64,000 bases of DNA, taken from assembly GCF_000327385.1 (NCBI RefSeq), contig NW_008709379.1, positions 2,152,858-2,216,857 of the forward strand, given 5' to 3'. Both the position numbers and the translations under genes were made by a program. The notes under the pieces were generated by a model that saw nothing but the letters and a program-made list of their open reading frames with translations, was not told the DNA's origin and made no database searches. Positions within the stretch are counted from its first letter, which is position 1. Each line of letters opens with the position of its first letter. Shown in pieces: positions 40,201 through 52,100 of the stretch. This stretch comes from Lottia gigantea. Its lineage: Eukaryota > Mollusca > Gastropoda > Lottiidae.

Positions 40201-41866
40201 AATATGTCTACCATCAGGACTCCAAACAGCATTTACTAATCCTGCTGGCCCTTCATTTATCTTACACACCCATTCTGGTTGTTCCATAGACCATACCTAA
40301 AGGAAGATTGAGTTATCCAAATTGAATTATGGACTCCAGAATGATCATAAAAGACATAGATCACATACATCTGATATCAAAATTATCAAGCAAGAGATTA
40401 GACACAGACTATAAATATTAATGCTTAAGATGTCTTTGCTGACACAATATCTGCATGTAAATACTTAAAGGTATTAATTCTTTACCTGTACTATAGATCT
40501 TTTAAACATGGCACAGAGAATAAACCCTGAATCACATGACCACTGAAAATATAATATAAGCATATAAAGGTATAATGGCTTGGTAGATTAACTAATTTGA
40601 CAATTTTTTACTAAGACAAATATATTTTAATTTCATTTTATGATGTAAGATTCAGTGATATATAAAATACCAGTAATCTTTTAAAAAAATCTTATTAGGA
40701 ATCAAAAATATATTGGCATAAATTTTTTTTAGTATGGTACAGGTTAAAGATTCAGAACTAACCTCAATATATTTTATGGTATCAACACAAGAAAAGACAT
40801 TTTCTATTTGTAATGTATCTGTATTTCTGATGACAAGTCTGTAATCAACTGCTGATGCCTGCAAAATAGAATTTTATGACATTTTATGGAAACTGTTTTT
40901 ACAACAATCATTTTATAGGCTATGGGTCAGCTCTAGTAATAACATGTCAGATTGATGCCCAATCTTTGATTGTAAATTTCCACAACAAGTTGTGTCAATA
41001 AATTAGGGGCATGCATATCAGCTTCATAAAGGCAAGATGAGAAAATTTCTTTCTTCCAATGTCCAACTATGTATGAAATCAATGTTTTTTTTCAATTACC
41101 AGTAGATCAGAAGATGAATATTATTTTGTTTATTTTAGTTTTATGAAATTTTAAAGTCCATGACTTTTTCATTTTCCTTTTATCTTCAACACTTCATTAC
41201 AACTGTTTAAAAACTCCTTTCATTTCATTTCATTACAACTGTTATACTAAGTGAAGAAACATATCATAGAACCAATAATCAAATTCATTAGGTTCTTTAG
41301 AACTAAACAAGGAGGGTATTAAATTGTTTATTACACTATAATCAACACCTAATTGTGTGGGGTGTATAATTATTTACCTAATTACAGATAAAATGTGTAA
41401 TATAAACACCTCTTTACACTATTAGGTATTTTTAAAAGCACCCCACACAGTTTCATTGTACTTAGATTGATGTCTGATGGACAAATTTTTAATGAAATTG
41501 TTGACTTCCATTTGAAATGATTCAGAGTGTAGAGTTTGAGAATGGAGAGAAAAAAAGGCAATTTCAAAAATTAAAGGCCAATCAAGTCCTGCTTCTGATT
41601 CATAAATTGACATAATGTGCATCAATCATCACTGTCATTGTGTATCGTAACCATTTACTGTCAAAAGCTGTTATGAAAAATATCAGTATCAGCACCATTC
41701 TAAGCACCATGATAAGACATTACGAGTTGTCGCAGTTTACTCACTCAGTCCTACTTTCAGTTTTAAATTCTAAATCCAATCAATGAATTTCACTTACCAG
41801 GTACTTTCCATCAGGGGAAAAACGACAGAGTTGTCCAGATTGGTGAAATAACTCAGAAAAATTCAT
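25231..41866 (-). CDS. WRAP73: WRAP73 (WDR8), WD40-repeat protein, 14 coding exons
   Basis: Coding exons in transcript order: 41866-41798, 40858-40763, 40542-40486, 40296-40180, 38712-38640, 38440-38337, 37932-37846, 34800-34666, 27336-27259, 27025-26935, 26723-26598, 26281-26198, 25881-25777, 25346-25231. All have GT-AG borders and phases that join without a break, giving 445 aa (human protein about 460). The start [20 protein letters not shown] matches human [20 protein letters not shown]. WD-repeat signatures run throughout: [83 protein letters not shown]73 acts at centrosomes and spindle poles, with SSX2IP/Msd1 in animals and fungi, in microtubule anchoring and cilium assembly. The gene is head to head with the p63/73 gene, as in human. 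The linker in exon 10 is shorter than the human one. No defect was seen. Confidence 0.95.
25551..25729 (-). mobile_element. Truncated, decayed tRNA-derived SINE
   Basis: This piece in the last WRAP73 intron aligns by eye to the promoter-proximal half of the intact SINE at 31781-32121. Shared landmarks on the plus strand include CTGACAGGGGAAACCGGG, AAGTCCAAAGGGATTATCTT and GAGCCACCATGGCTC. It is diverged and lacks the tail. Confidence 0.6.
26012..26066 (-). mobile_element. SINE 3'-end fragment
   Basis: ATGAAATGAAATG followed by TTTTACTTTTCTGC and GGGCTAATG matches the tail end of the SINE at 31781. Only about 55 bases remain. Confidence 0.55.
28181..28283. repeat. Short tandem repeat, ~35-bp unit, three copies
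   Basis: GGGGTCAG...GTAA(C/T)GAATGAGGTATATTGGA recurs about three times with small changes, the last copy ending GAATTATATTGAGGGGTCAGG. A small minisatellite inside WRAP73 intron 8. Confidence 0.75.
29084..29335. mobile_element. TTAA-family palindromic MITE, older copy
   Basis: The arms are clear: GATAGCATCAATTTGCACC and CAATCAGACGTCTG on the left answer CACAGATGTCTGATTGAAAA on the right. The extreme ends are eroded (CAAGGGATAG on the left). The core shares GTGATTTGTGAC with the copy at 44421, which links both to one family. Confidence 0.7.
30391..30690. repeat. 38-bp minisatellite (GAACCAAGTATGAACCAAGAG unit)
   Basis: Seven to eight head-to-tail copies of a 38-bp unit built from GAACCAAGTATGAACCAAGA and GACACTACATCTACTACT. 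The middle copies are nearly identical and the outer ones degenerate, the usual pattern for arrays that grow by slippage or unequal exchange. It lies in WRAP73 intron 8 and is not coding. Confidence 0.9.
31781..32121 (-). mobile_element. Intact tRNA-derived SINE with 15-bp target duplication
   Basis: Read on the minus strand the element starts GGGAGCCGCGGTGGCTCAG. It carries an A box (TGGCTCAGTGAG, plus-strand 32100-32111) and a B box (GGTTCAATCCC, 32057-32067), the internal RNA polymerase III promoter of a tRNA-derived head. A body of about 260 bp follows, with GTGCACGTTTAAGATCCCAC, and it ends in a short ATTTC repeat tail. The 15 bases CAGGGCTTAGTTTAA flank it on both sides without mismatch (31766-31780 and 32122-32136), a perfect target-site duplication that implies recent insertion. 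Reading frames inside it are accidental. It sits in WRAP73 intron 8, in the direction of WRAP73 transcription. Confidence 0.92.
32412..32633. repeat. Inverted relics of the 38-bp minisatellite flanking an insert
   Basis: TAGATGTAGTGTCTCTTGGTTC at 32412 (first 20 bases diagnostic) and CTCTTGGTTCAGCACTTGGT with CAGTAGATGTAGTGT at 32594-32633 are reverse complements of the minisatellite unit at 30391-30690. Between them lie about 146 bases of unrelated, more GC-rich sequence. This looks like an array in opposite orientation, interrupted by an insertion. Confidence 0.65.
35890..36127. mobile_element. TTAA-family palindromic MITE
   Basis: It begins AGATTGTAAAGAAGTTTTCT and ends TTTACAATCCCTTTAA. 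AAGGACACTGATAGCATTGA on the left is answered by ATTATCAGTGTCCCC on the right, and CCAATTTTCAGTAAGACTTT by AGTCTGGTGGAAAATTGG. It lies in WRAP73 intron 7. Confidence 0.75.
36440..36621 (-). mobile_element. Very decayed SINE relic
   Basis: Landmarks of the 31781 SINE survive in order: GCAATGAAGAC, AATATCTCAACC, TGCCAGGATTCAAT, CCAGGTTAGCAAG and GCTAAGCCACC. Many differences and gaps suggest an old insertion. Confidence 0.45.
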
Positions 41867-42458
41867 GTCTAACAAATTCAAGTACGATTTTCAACTGGCA
41901 GTCAGTATTTTAGAGAAAAATTTCATTTTGACAAGAATCAACTTGCGAAGTCGTCCATTTTGAAAACAGCGCCAATGTTGTTTTTCTGCGTGATTGAATT
42001 TGTGCCACTTAAAACTTTTAATTGATTAAAAGAATTAGATACACAATTATAATTGAATTAGATGTTAATTAGCTGGTAACGAGGCCGATAACTTTTAAGT
42101 GGCATTAATTTTGACAGGTCATGGGAGGTCACCAAGATAAATTGACCAAGCGCAACAACTCCCGCCAAAAACGGTGGAGCGCTTGTTTACATTTGTAATT
42201 AGGTGAAATAGTTCGAGGTTGTCAGAGGTAATTTATGGAGTTATAGCTTATCTGAAAAGAGGAGAGAAAAATACAGCTCTATTTTGATACATATTAAGTT
42301 CTTCGGTGTAAATTTTGTAAAGGATTACCACTAAAAGTGTTTTGTTATTATTATTATCGCGGAGGAATATGCCTTGAATGTCATAGCATGCGATGATCAA
42401 AACACGTGCTGCTATCAGAATGGAGTAGGCTGAAATTTAGCTTTAGTGTAATCTTATG
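41867..42458. promoter_or_regulatory. Shared promoter region of WRAP73 and the p63/73 gene
   Basis: The two genes diverge from this interval. It is less AT-biased than its surroundings and holds a CCAAT box at 41972-41976 and an E2F-like site at 42160-42171. A possible non-coding first exon of the p63/73 gene ends at 42458 (ATCTTATG then GTAAGAAT). Joined to the exon at 43157, its frame is open back to a TGA with no ATG, so translation would still start at 43179. Transcription starts cannot be placed from sequence. Confidence 0.55.
42160..42171 (-). promoter_or_regulatory. E2F-like site
   Basis: The minus strand reads TTTTTGGCGGGA, close to the E2F consensus TTTSSCGC/GGCGGGAA. Human TAp73 is a known E2F1 target through its upstream promoter, so the position is suggestive. 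A single 12-base match is weak evidence. Confidence 0.35.
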
Positions 42459-43178
42459 GTAAGAATTTGTAATTTAAACGCTACGATATTCTTTATATTA
42501 ATGAATTTAAGTCTGTGAGTGATGTTTTATTGGATATTCTTTGACTTCTGTCGTAAAGCCGCCTTGATGTAAATTTGGAGATATCTCGTGAACTGTCTGT
42601 CAGTGTCAGTGAATCGACACTGTCAAAAAAACCCAAGGAGTTTTGCTGACTCGACGATGTCAATGAGTGTTCGGTTTATTTGATTAGTTATAAATTGCAA
42701 CCATACTTTCTACAATTTGTCATAGCTTTACACTATAATCTATAAGATGTAAGATATTCAACAGTATGCCGGTCTATTTTGAATAAAAAATAAACAAATG
42801 CGTTTGTTTACATTTTTCTTACCTCACCTCAAGCTCTTCTTCCTGACTCTGATATGTCTAAAATAGGATGATGATAACGCCATAAATTATCCTTTCTGTC
42901 AGTGTCATAGGTACCACACCCACTAGTACCAGTTACTGTAAGGCTAGGCCTAGAGGCATTAAACTTGGAAAATTATCGCATCAGTCCCATCTTCTCCCAT
43001 TTTTGTCTTTTGACTGTCAATTTTTTTTAACAAATAGCCTACTTAATTTTCATTTATTTTAGGCCTAACATGGCTTTTCCAATTGGTCTTGCTTACCATA
43101 GTGCCTTAGCTTAAAATGATTTGAAATTTATCTTTTTAATTTTCTGATTTTTCTAGGTATGGTAAATTTCACCGTGCC

Positions 43179-46100
43179 ATGTCCTCATCACAGAATTCCC
43201 TGTCGGGAAATACCAACTCTCAACCCCCAATGTCTCAGGATACTTTTGATTTTCTATGGAAAACACTGGGGGATGCTACCAACCATGGGTAAGTCTTGAT
43301 TCTGAATATACATTTTTGTCAGACTTAAAGGGATAATAAATAGGTTTTCTAAATCAAATTGTGTTTAGGGACTGGGAATACTGATGGCATCAATTTGCAT
43401 CTTTCCAAGTTTCATTAAACACTTATTAGTTTAGTGTAGACCTCTTTACAATCCCTTTTTATACACACACATTATAATGTGGTCGTATCTTGTCGTTGTC
43501 CCTGTCCAACGGTCTGTCCGTCAGGGATTTGATCCTTTGTATCATTTCAACCCAGTTCAGTGTGTAACAAGTGCATGGAAAACATCTTTTCATTGAGATA
43601 TTACTGTAGATCTTGGACATTGACTCAATCGAATTAGAGTAGGGTGAGCTGTTCGTTTTTACTGCTGTAAAAGATGAATAAAACCATTTCTTTCATGAAA
43701 ATATTAATGAAATTTGTGATAAAAAATAAAGCTTTACTCTCATGCATTCGGGTAGATGCAAGGGAGATAATTCTACAGTAGACAGCTTGCTATTTCATTG
43801 ATTAAACTTTACTTATTTTCTTTAAGCTACTGTACTCTTTAGCATACATCTTTTTAAAAAGTATTAGTGGATATTGGTTTGATGATGAATGATAGTTTAT
43901 GAATGATAACAAAGCATAAGCTTAATTTGATTTTGGATTAGAACTTTCACAAAATCAGATAATCTTAAAGGACAATAATAAAGAAATTTCATGTAAATAA
44001 AAATGATATTGTAGTTCTTCAAAAACAAATGAAAGTATGGATGAATAAAAGGAAAATGATGTCCTACGGGCAAAAAATGTTATTTTGAAATTTATGTTTT
44101 TGGAAATTATCTGTGATAAGATATTGTTTGTAAGCAAGGAAAATTAAAAACAGGAAAACCAAATAATGGCTCAGTTTATAAGAGATTATCATCGAAACAA
44201 CCTTTATTTTTCAGAGATTTCACACAGATTATGACTCGTGATGTGGATTACCATTATGGCAGTAACGATGATGAAGGGACATCACTCCAAATGGACCATT
44301 TCAGTATTAATCGCAACCCCGAACATCCCATTACAGCTGACATGATGGTAAGTCATGAATTTTTGTTTGATTCAAGGTACTATTTTTCACTTTATCTTCT
44401 GGTAAATAAAAAATAACCGTAAGGGATTGTATAGATTCCAATTTTCAATCAGACGTCTGTGGTTTCTGTAATTATACTAACTTTATTAATCGCATAATAT
44501 GCTGGATCACATAAGGCCCTTGTGATTTGTGACATAAAACTTTTCTGGAGAAACACTGGTCATTTGTTTTTTTTGTGATCTACCTATAAAGAAGAATCAA
44601 GACTTGTGAACCCATGAACTCTGCATCAGTTTCTGCCGAGCTGATAATGGTCATTGGTTTCATCCTCTATAAGTTACATTAGTCTCATCTACCATTGAAA
44701 TTGTACTTGTACTTTGTGAACCTCTAATCTCTAAATACCTTTATAAATTATAAAATGAACTAAGGTTTGCAATCTTAATTGATCTTAATTCTATCTATAG
44801 CTAATCATCAGTTGTAATAATCATTCATCCCATAAGTTCTTTAGTATTGATCAGTTTCTTTCACCATCCCAGATAGATCTGATGTTGACAATATTTCTAG
44901 GTTATAATGGTTTTTTTATGGGTAATCTACTCTGCAGAAGTAAAAACAATTTTTCAGAATTTTATTCATCTAATTTTTTCAAAGTACGTTAATTTTTTCT
45001 GAGCTAAAATTAAAAATATTCTGTTAGCCAAAAAAAAAAAATAACTGGAGGAAATGTGTATTTTTATACTTGGATTATTTGAAAAACTGGGATATTATTG
45101 AAATTCCGATTCCTACGACTTTATTTGACTTCTTTATAATATGTTAATTTTGCTCCCAGCAAACAGTTTACGGCCTTTCCCAACAGAGTTTTGATCTCTG
45201 TACAAGCTTTTTAATTGCATATATGACAGGATGACTTAAAGAAAAAGGATTTCTTATTTATATGGTAGTAACATGGTTTGTTCAAAATTTGTTTTGTTCA
45301 AATTAGTTGGTACAGAAAATTGTAATTTGTTTTGCTGTCTAATGGCTTTGTGGGTTACCCGTACTTTTGAAGTTTGAATTTAAATGTGAAATGCTTTTTA
45401 TTCCATGATTTCTCAATAAAAATTTGTCTTGGGTCATCAGACGTGTTGTTAATGTTGACATAATCTCTAGACCAGTTTTCTAAGTTAAATATTTTATCAA
45501 TTGACCCCTTGGGGAGCCATGTTACTTTTCATTTCATTGATAAGAATACAGATTATTTTCTTACAATAGAATAGATCCAACATATTGTTTTCATAAACAC
45601 TTTTTTAGTCAATTTTCTAGTAGAGAATATTGAAAGTGAGTTTGAGAGTGTGTCATACTTTGACCTGATCTATATTTGAGTGGTTAATACTACTTCAAAG
45701 AAAATTTATTTTGTCATAGTTCATTTCTTTGTGATAAATAATTAATAACAGTTGATTGATATGGGAATATAGCCAGTAGAATATAAAATAACTTCCTTAT
45801 AAAATATTAGTTTGACCCCTAGGGTCTACCAGATCATTATGCCTATAATCTTTACATTGTCAATAGATAGTCTCAATAAGCCACAGAGCCATTGATCAAG
45901 TGATCTCTTACAATAAAAGTAGCGTGGTTTGTCACCATGGAGACAAAATTGATTACCTGTAGCTCTACCATTGACTCAACATATCCCATAATCCATTGTA
46001 ATCTGGTATAGTGTGATATACTATAGTAGTGTATATCCATATATGGGACATTATCATAATAAATATACTTATATTAATAAACATTAGGTCAAAGGTAGAT

Positions 46101-49100
46101 ATCAGCCTGCCTACACTTGATGACAAGACTGTACATGTTTCAATTGATTTGCCGCGAGTTTCATGATTGGACACGACATAACTTCAGTTGTGCCAGAAAA
46201 TTTCTTGATTAATTTCTTGTAAAATGGTTGAGGATGAAACTTAAAATTCTCAGAGTTGTAGAAAATTGTTGATAATTTTTCTTGTGTTGTTATCAAATTC
46301 CGTCCAAAATGATTAAAGTGGAAAGAACTGGCTTTACGACCTATAGGGTAAGTCAATATTCATGTGTCTGCTTGTTATGATGGTTGTCAAGGAATTTCAT
46401 CCCAAACAACATGTCTGACAGAGTCTTCAAAGTTTTAAATTTTGATACATTGGATAGTTTTATTTTAATAATAAAATTTAAGAGCAAAATTTTACCTTTT
46501 TTTCTGTAAAACGTTTGAAAAAACTTTGATAGAATCTTATATATAAAGAAATGACACCAATATTGGTTGTAGTATGTAATACAATGAATTATTCCATCTT
46601 GAATAATCAAAGAGTCCTTCTAATTAAAATATCCAGATTCCTGAAATGAATAATAAATGTACAAGACTTATTCACATTTTCATCAAGATCTCTCTCTGGA
46701 AGTTCATTTATCACATTATACTCATCAAAGTCAATTGTGTTTGAATTTCGGTCTCTGGTTTTGAAAGTATGAAATATATTCCTAAGGTATTATTTTGCAT
46801 GCTTTCTTCACCTTATCTGTATTACTTATAGTAAGTTTAGGAGTGATTATAAAAATTTCATTGAATTAGCGCCAACTATGCTTTGTACAATATTTGTCAA
46901 TGTGCCAAATAAATCAAATTTATTATTTTAGAATTTTACTAGTACCGGTAATTTGACTGTGCAGTAATTTGTGTTGGATTTCATACATTAAAACCATGAA
47001 ATATATTATTCATGTAATATTCTTTCTGAATCTAACTGTTTACAGACAATTACATTAAAAGGTTGGATGAAATTTTGGAAAAATAAGTAAAAGTTTCATA
47101 CATTAGGTAAATGTGACAGTTCTATATATAGAGCTTACGACAGCTTTATAAATGTTAAAATTTACTTAGTGTTTTCAATCATTTCAAGGTCATTAAGTGC
47201 TGTAAAGATAAGGCCCGGCTCAACTTTAAAATTTACTTTCAGCTTAATCCAGTTGTAAGCTTACTATTTTCAATGACTCAATGCTTAATGAGTTTCAAAA
47301 TTCAGTATAAAAAAAAACTGACAATAACCGCCAAATTCAATAGCCCCACAGTAATCAAATATTCTACTGAAATATCATTCTTTATGCAAGGGATTAAAGT
47401 TTCCTGTGAATCAAAATATATTCTGACAATTTTTGAGTTCTGATCATCCAGTATTAGTATATAGATATTGATGAAATCCACTAATTGTAATTAAACTAAT
47501 TAGAAATTGTAATTAAATCAGATGATGATGATGATGTGTTGAGTTAATTAACTGATTACATGGTAATGAATTATGTTGTTATTTGAACACCTGGGTCCCT
47601 TTGAAAATCTTAAGAGGGTGGGTGGGAGAGAATAATGATGTTTTATGAACAGTAATTAGTACCTTAGCTTAAATATACAGGACTATAGGACTTTCGTGCT
47701 GGTCATGACACAATCCAACTAACTGACTCTCAAAACCATTCCAATAACAGGAAAAAATTGAAAAGAGATCAAATCTTGGATTTTACTTCCTTCATTCAAA
47801 TTTTTTATGGAAGCAAATTGATCGTCTCATCAGTGTGTCTGCTACACAGCCAATATATAACAGTTGATAGTTCTATGACAAGATTTAGACTGAACTAATA
47901 GACTGATACATTCTTCTTGGATGACTCTAGGAACTGGAATTGTGAAATCCTGCAAATGAATCACATATTAGTACAACTAAACTATTCCATAAGTTACCTG
48001 AAATGTGTCATTTCTGATTAATGGCATTTTCATTATTAATAAATCAATATTCCTGATAATGGAACCAGTTTACATCAGGCTTGACAATTCCATTGAATCC
48101 TAGAATGCTCAATATAGTATCAGTACTGATAATAAGCTTTATCTTAAAAACATTTCATTCTTTCACTGAAAGAGCATCTGCAAATCATACCTGATAAAAC
48201 GGTGATAAGATTCTTTCCAGCTTGACAATTCCATTGTATTGTGGGATAATCAATAATATACAATGATAGTACTGACAATAAGCTTTTAATACTTAAAAAG
48301 AAAAACTTTTGATTTTTTCAGACTTAACAATTCCAACTTAATCTAACTCATCAAGTAAACGGTATTGGAGTCAACATGAATGATTTTGTCTTAAAAAGAT
48401 TTCAAAATTAATTGGAAAATTGCTGTCTACTTATTCTTCCGTAAAAATTGTCTTAAAGCTTATTCTAACATTGTGAATAATGTATAAAATTTAGAGATAA
48501 TGGATGACAAATCTCAAAACAGTATGAGTTCCTGCTGTTAATGAAATAACGAAATTCTGTCATTCCACATCAGCCATGATTTTTTCAGATATTGGTGAAA
48601 ATATACAAAACAATGAAATACGCTTACAGTTTATAGAAAAAACATGTGGGATCATTAAAATATATTGCTACTATGATAATTCATAATTTGAAAAGCAAAT
48701 GTTCTTTTGCGATTTATGTGTGGTTTTTCGTTGGATTTTAGGCAATAATATTAGCAGTTCTTCATTAGTTTCCAATCCACTTTAAGCTTTATTGACAGTT
48801 ATCTAACAAGTAACATTATATTTGTCACAGTTCTCAAGCTGGGCTTTATACTTTACTTGTTTAGAGTGTGGCATAATCACCTAATCTGATTATACTGTAA
48901 TAGCTTGATAGTTATCCCCCTTGACAGTTTGATCGTGCAGACAACTTGAAAGTTGTTTGGCTAATCTTAATTTGTTGATAAGTAGATTGTATAATGTGCC
49001 GGTAAATTAACGCGGGGACAGGAGGCAGGGATTGATTTACGCATAAATTATCACCCAATTAGAGAGCATTGTTTGAAGACTTCAGCTTCTCACCTTTTAG

Positions 49101-52100
49101 AGAATTAACTTTAAGACTAAGTGTGGCGACTTAAACATCATAGAGAACTCTTAATTTTGTGAGGAAACTACTAAATAGGTGCTTAATTTAGGTGTGAAAA
49201 GTGGATGAGGCTTTGTTATAAAGTGTCAGGGAGGAAACTGGGCCAAGAAAATCTGCTCGTTTATTTCTTATTTGACATAACCTGAAGAATTGTGCTTGAA
49301 AAATTTGAGTTTGGAACAATTATTAACCTCTTGGTTTTGATATTTGATATATCAGTATTTTATCTGATTTTTTACAAGAAATTGGGCAGGGCACTGTTAA
49401 TTGTGGTTGTTGTACGATGGACATTATGTTAATTAAATTGCAAAACCAAGTATTTTGTTTGCTTTGAATCAAGGACTGAAGAGTAGCAATAAAGAGCAAT
49501 ATTTGAACTAGCAAATAGATGTTACATTGATATTTATTGGAAAATTAAATTGATGGCTTTGACCTTATGTGATATCGTGTATTCTTTATTGGCAAATTTC
49601 TAACTATCTAGAGTGAGGAAGTTCATCGAAACTAGGGTTGGACCATAGTAAGGTTTCTTCTTAGCAGGAAAAATTGATATAAAATCATTTTATTGGAATA
49701 TCACTAATGATAGAAGTATACATTTACTTAACATGTATATATAGAATTGACGACAAAATGTTTCCATGGACAAATAAATGGTATTTGCAGACTATAAATG
49801 TTTCATAAAAAATTTTAATTTGGATCCAAAGTGATTTTAGAGACAGAAAACAAGTGACATATTGGTGTGAAAGATATGGGATCAAGTTACCTGTAATTTT
49901 TGGTTGACATGTCCAGACCATATGGTTGATGATTATTGTAGAAATAATATTAGTCTGAATTATTGATTATCTATTAGAAAAGATTTCATGGCAGTCATCT
50001 GAACAGTTCCACATGGAAGGATAAGATAATTCAATTCTTAACAAGTTGTGTTGGAATTCATTTAGTTCTTGAATTTTATTGAATGCATGACTTTGTTTAA
50101 CTTGGATTGGATATGTTTTAAGGACAGAATAAGCTAGAAAATGTTCACCTTTATTGATGATCAGTTTGTAGAAATTGTGGTATGTTCATTCTGATATGAT
50201 ATCAATTCATTGTTAAATTTGTCTATAGTACCGTTTCACACTGAATTCAAAAATTAGATTTTACCAAAAATATTTTAGAAGCACAACTAAGCAATATTTA
50301 GGTGTACATAGTAAAATTTGAAAAAGACTTAAACATTTAAGATCTATCAATGATAGAAAACAGTTCATATGTTCATATTGTATTTATGTTTTGAATATTA
50401 TATTATATTTTTTAGTTGAATCCAATACTGGGTCAGGCAAGTAGTGGTATGTCCCCTGATTCTCAGACTAATATCATCGGCAGTACAGCTTCCAGTCCAT
50501 ACACAGATGTAAGTATCAACGTTTTTTTTTTTTTTATACCTTTATCACATTTTTCCTAAATTGCTAATATTGTTCATTATCAGTGAAAAAATTTGAAAAG
50601 TGTATATGATTGAAGGTTAAATATTTCATACTGGTGATTTTTATTGGACTGCGGAATATTCTTTCCTTATTGGCTATCTACAGTTTGACGTAGGTTCAGG
50701 TTGACTAGACACCAACTCTAAGTCTGTTGGTAATTATACCTGATCTATAATTAATAGTTTGACAATCACAATAACTGTCAGAACTAAAACGAAAGTAAAA
50801 ACCTAAAAATCAATTTTAGGTCAAAAAATCGATCAGTTATATTTGTTTCTTGTTTTTTGATGAATTTTGAGTCCGAAGATCAATATGTGGTATTGTTTAG
50901 GCTATATACGGAACGTTAATGGACTTTGTTAAGAAACGGTCAATTACAGCACTTCCTTTTTTGTCGAACACCTTTATTGATCAGCTGATATTATCAATGG
51001 AACATTGACAGAGTGCTAGAGGCTAGCAAACATTGTTACCAATCAACTAGAAAAACCATTGTCATCCTTGTACAAAAGAATTGCGTGACAATAGTAATTG
51101 GCTACATAATATTGGTCATGTTTGATTTGCCACTGGCATTAGGTTTTATTTCATGTATTTTATTTGTCACGTAGAATGAAACATTGGGGTATTAAAAAAA
51201 AAAAAAAGAATTTGACCAAATTTTGTTTCCTGGCTCTGTGACTGAGAAACACACCTCAAAATGCTAAAACTATGTTAATATTTAATGGTTTCTGTGGGTA
51301 GCATTGAAGAAGGTGTTGCACAAGGATTAGTTTTACTATGTAGAATCCTGGCAAGAATTCCACAGTGCACATTGCATGGTGTTTCCCCGCGTCAAAACCT
51401 GATAAGGAAAGTAGAATGTAATTCTCATTAAATTTCAACTTAATGTTGCTCAAAAGGCAGGGGATAATTTCAATGTGTCCAAATCAAGACAATAATGGTG
51501 TGTTGGTTGGTAGATGACAAGATAATGATGTCTTCCAGCTTTGAACTGATACCACAGACTATATTATGATTAATCTGAGTTTTATAGCTGATTGTCTATT
51601 GTCACCTTGACAGAAATTAATCATATTATATATAGATTAACTATAAATTGAGATTAACTTTATCATTAACTAGCTAATTGATTCTATAACGTCTGGATTT
51701 TATAGTTCCGCATTTACTTGATTAAATGAAAAATAATTGGAGAATAGTTTAAGAATGTTTGTAACAAAAAATTTAACATTATTATGTTGTACAGTTTGCG
51801 ACACTCCTAAGAAAGCTAGCTAGCATATGTTTTCTGGAATTGGCTTTCAACATATCATTGAAAGTAGGGCCTACCAGTATATCTTTTACTAAGGTAGTCA
51901 GCAGTTTTGGTACTTATCTGATTAACTGCAAAGAACCTTTTTCTTATGACTAATACTTCAATATAAGACTTAAATTTCACATTTTATTTGTGTCTATGGA
52001 GCCTCAATTGAGTTTTACTAGCAATATAGACATATAAATTGATTTGATTTTATTGGATATTTTCAGTCAATCACCTCGCCTCCACCTTATTCACCAACCA

